This document shows, piece by piece, positions 62,342 to 64,000 of a stretch of DNA of 64,000 nucleotides. Source of the DNA: Halodurantibacterium flavum (GTDB lineage Bacteria > Pseudomonadota > Alphaproteobacteria > Rhodobacterales > Rhodobacteraceae); assembly GCF_042681825.1 (NCBI RefSeq), contig NZ_JBHUGH010000002.1, forward strand, positions 369,363 to 433,362, in the 5' to 3' direction. The notes beneath the pieces are model-generated. The model had not been told where the DNA came from. It ran no database searches and saw only the letters and a program-made list of their open reading frames with translations. The translations under genes and the position numbers were made by a program. The stretch's first letter is position 1; the number at the start of each line of letters is the position of its first letter.

Positions 62342-63622
62342 ATGGAATACTGGATTCTCTTCGGCAGCTTTGCCGGACTTCTGCTGATCGGCACGCCGGT
62401 TGCCTTTTGCCTCGGCGCGGCGAGCTTTTTCACGGTGCTCTATCTGGGCCTGCCGCCGGTCGTCGTGTTCCAGCGGCTGAATTCCGGCATCTCGGTCTTT
62501 GCGCTGATGGCGATCCCGTTCTTCATCTATGCGGGCGACCTGATGGTGCGGGGCGACATCGCCCGAAGGTTGGTGGCGCTGGCCGGCGCGCTGGTCGGGC
62601 ATATGCGCGGGGGTTTGGGCCAGGTGAACATCACCGCTAGCCTGATGTTCGGCGGTGTGTCGGGCTCGGCCGCCGCGGATGCGAGCGCGGTCGGCGGCCT
62701 CATGGTGCCGCAGATGAAGGCCAAGGGCTATGATGTCGACTATGCGGTCAACATCACGGTGGTCAGCTCGATCATCGCGCTGATGATCCCGCCCAGCCAC
62801 AACATGATCATCTATTCCATCGCGGCGGGCGGGCGGCTCTCGATCGCCGATCTGTTCACCGCGGGCATCATCCCGGGGCTTTTGCTGGCGCTGATGCTGA
62901 TGGCCGCCGCCTGGTGGGTCGCGCGCAAGAAGGGCTACCCGACCGAGCCGTTCCCGGGGCTGCGGATGCTCGGCATCCTCTTCGTCTCGGCGCTGCCCGG
63001 ACTGATCCTGATCGCGATCATCTTTGGCGGTGTGCGGTCGGGCATCTTTACCGCGTCGGAAAGCAGCAACATCGCGCTGGTCTATGCGCTGGCGATCACC
63101 GCGCTGGTCTATCGCAGCCTGCCGTGGTCCGAATTCGTCGAGGCGACCAAGGGTGCCGTCCGCACCACGGCGATGGTCCTGCTGGTGATCGGCTGCGCCG
63201 CCTGTTTCGGCTGGCTTCTGGCCTATATGCGGGTGCCGGCGCAGCTGGTCGAGATGTTGCAGAACGTGTCGTCGAACCCGATCGTCATCCTGCTGCTCAT
63301 GAACGTCATGCTTCTGGTGCTGGGCACTTTCATGGACATGTCGCCGCTGATCGTCATCACGACGCCGATCTTCCTGCCCGTGGCAATGGCCTTCGGGGTC
63401 GATCCGGTTCATTTCGGGGTGATCCTGATCCTGAACCTCGGCATCGGGCTTTGCACCCCGCCGGTCGGCGCGGTGCTGTTCGTCGGCTGCGCGGTCGGGC
63501 GGATCAGCATCTGGCAGGTGATGCGCACGATCTGGCCGTTCTATGGGGCCGCCGTGGCGACCCTGATGCTTGTGACCTATGTGCCGGCGCTGTCGCTCTG
63601 GCTGCCATCGCTTTTCCGCTGA
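62342..63622 (+). CDS. TRAP transporter large membrane subunit (DctM)
   Basis: A 426-residue polytopic transporter of the DctM family with about 12 spans. GVSGSAAADASAVGGLMVPQMKAKGYD is the hallmark region (split in two helical hairpins), and LGTFMDMSPLIVITTPIFLPV and GLCTPPVGAVLFVG are equally diagnostic. It begins five bases after dctQ. Confidence 0.95.
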   Translation: MEYWILFGSFAGLLLIGTPVAFCLGAASFFTVLYLGLPPVVVFQRLNSGISVFALMAIPFFIYAGDLMVRGDIARRLVALAGALVGHMRGGLGQVNITASLMFGGVSGSAAADASAVGGLMVPQMKAKGYDVDYAVNITVVSSIIALMIPPSHNMIIYSIAAGGRLSIADLFTAGIIPGLLLALMLMAAAWWVARKKGYPTEPFPGLRMLGILFVSALPGLILIAIIFGGVRSGIFTASESSNIALVYALAITALVYRSLPWSEFVEATKGAVRTTAMVLLVIGCAACFGWLLAYMRVPAQLVEMLQNVSSNPIVILLLMNVMLLVLGTFMDMSPLIVITTPIFLPVAMAFGVDPVHFGVILILNLGIGLCTPPVGAVLFVGCAVGRISIWQVMRTIWPFYGAAVATLMLVTYVPALSLWLPSLFR

Positions 63623-63630
63623 GGTTTCCG

Positions 63631-63912
63631 ATGCCCGATCCTGTCCGAACCGTTCTGGCCCATGCGCCCGAACTGATGGTCGTCCGCTTTGCCTTTGAGG
63701 CGGGCGATCAGGGGGCGCTGCACAGCCACCCGCATGTGCAATCGACCTATGTCCAATCGGGCCGCTATCGCTTCACCGTGGCGGGGCGGGACTTCGAGGT
63801 GGGGCCGGGCGACGCCTTTGTCATCCCCTCGGGCGCCGAACATGGCTGCAACTGCGTTGAAGGGGGCGTGCTGATCGACAGTTTCACGCCGCGGCGTGAC
63901 GATTTTCTCTGA
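63631..63912 (+). CDS. kdgF: Cupin, pectin-degradation protein KdgF
   Basis: A 93-residue single-domain cupin. Metal-binding motif HSHPHVQSTYV (residues about 31-41) and GPGDAFVIPSGAEHG match KdgF, which speeds conversion of 4,5-unsaturated galacturonate to 5-keto-4-deoxyuronate. Ending RRDDFL also fits. GAGG precedes the ATG. The following gene is kduI, the next enzyme for this product, so the assignment is well supported by context. Confidence 0.92.
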   Translation: MPDPVRTVLAHAPELMVVRFAFEAGDQGALHSHPHVQSTYVQSGRYRFTVAGRDFEVGPGDAFVIPSGAEHGCNCVEGGVLIDSFTPRRDDFL

Positions 63913-63924
63913 AAGGACCAGACC

Positions 63925-64000
63925 ATGACGCATGTTGAGACCCGCCACGCGATCCACCCGGACCACGCCCGCGCCATGGACACGGCCACGCTGCGCCGGC
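63925..64000 (+). CDS. kduI: 5-keto-4-deoxyuronate isomerase KduI, 3'-truncated
   Basis: Only 25 codons before the window ends. The N-terminus VETRHAIHPDHARAMDTATL followed by RR matches KduI (basic residue, HP, then a D-T-x-x-LR motif). AAAGGA precedes the ATG. It would convert 5-keto-4-deoxyuronate to 2,5-diketo-3-deoxygluconate. Short evidence, but strong context after kdgF. Confidence 0.75.
   Translation, partial: MTHVETRHAIHPDHARAMDTATLRR

Overview
The window is GC-rich (most codons end in G or C), gene-dense DNA with many ATGA/GTGA gene overlaps. Its repertoire (PhnDE, sulfate Cys importer, several ABC and TRAP importers, hydantoin and D-amino-acid catabolism, uronate catabolism, RidA, MipA) points to a metabolically versatile alphaproteobacterium, most likely Rhodobacteraceae/Paracoccaceae. 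No rRNA, tRNA, CRISPR array or intact insertion sequence was seen.

Layout. 1-3066: end of a phosphonate importer operon (phnD, two phnE, a hexapeptide transferase). 3118-4488: M20 dipeptidase. 4743-8534: sulfate importer with a short CysA. 8769-10115: divergent HxlR regulator and QorB-like quinone reductase. 10337-12502: TonB-dependent siderophore receptor. 12670-13754: Xre/RES toxin-antitoxin pair under an inverted-repeat operator. 13792-21431 (minus): one long hydantoin operon (ABC importer, D-carbamoylase, hydantoinase, racemase, LysR, flavin reductase). 21597-22423: poorly coding, possibly degraded. 22424-23975: dgoK-dgoA. 24066-27458: three TetR regulators with an SDR and a RidA protein. 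27568-38175: class III aminotransferase, DadA-like oxidase, amidase and a dipeptide-type ABC importer with a divergent LysR, probably for D-amino-acid derivatives. 38307-45543: two-component system, RND efflux adaptor, an RND pump broken by a one-base frameshift, and MipA. 45531-48764: FAD oxidoreductase and a tannase-like hydrolase with atypical active-site features.

49118-58451 is the most unusual part: seven overlapping genes encoding a class I HMG-CoA reductase, a UbiA-type prenyltransferase, a rifampin-phosphotransferase-like dikinase, a BtaA-like (DUF3419) aminocarboxypropyl transferase, a phytol/dolichol-kinase-like membrane protein, a GNAT protein and an OleC-like AMP ligase. I recognise each family but no described pathway that combines them. 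It reads as a biosynthetic operon for a membrane-associated isoprenoid or lipid-like product.

58468-64000: a uronate locus (GntR, uxaC, a TRAP importer, kdgF, start of kduI) that continues beyond the window.

Regulation visible in sequence: palindromic operators next to several regulators, and hairpins just downstream of most solute-binding-protein genes, which probably set high binding-protein to membrane-subunit ratios.
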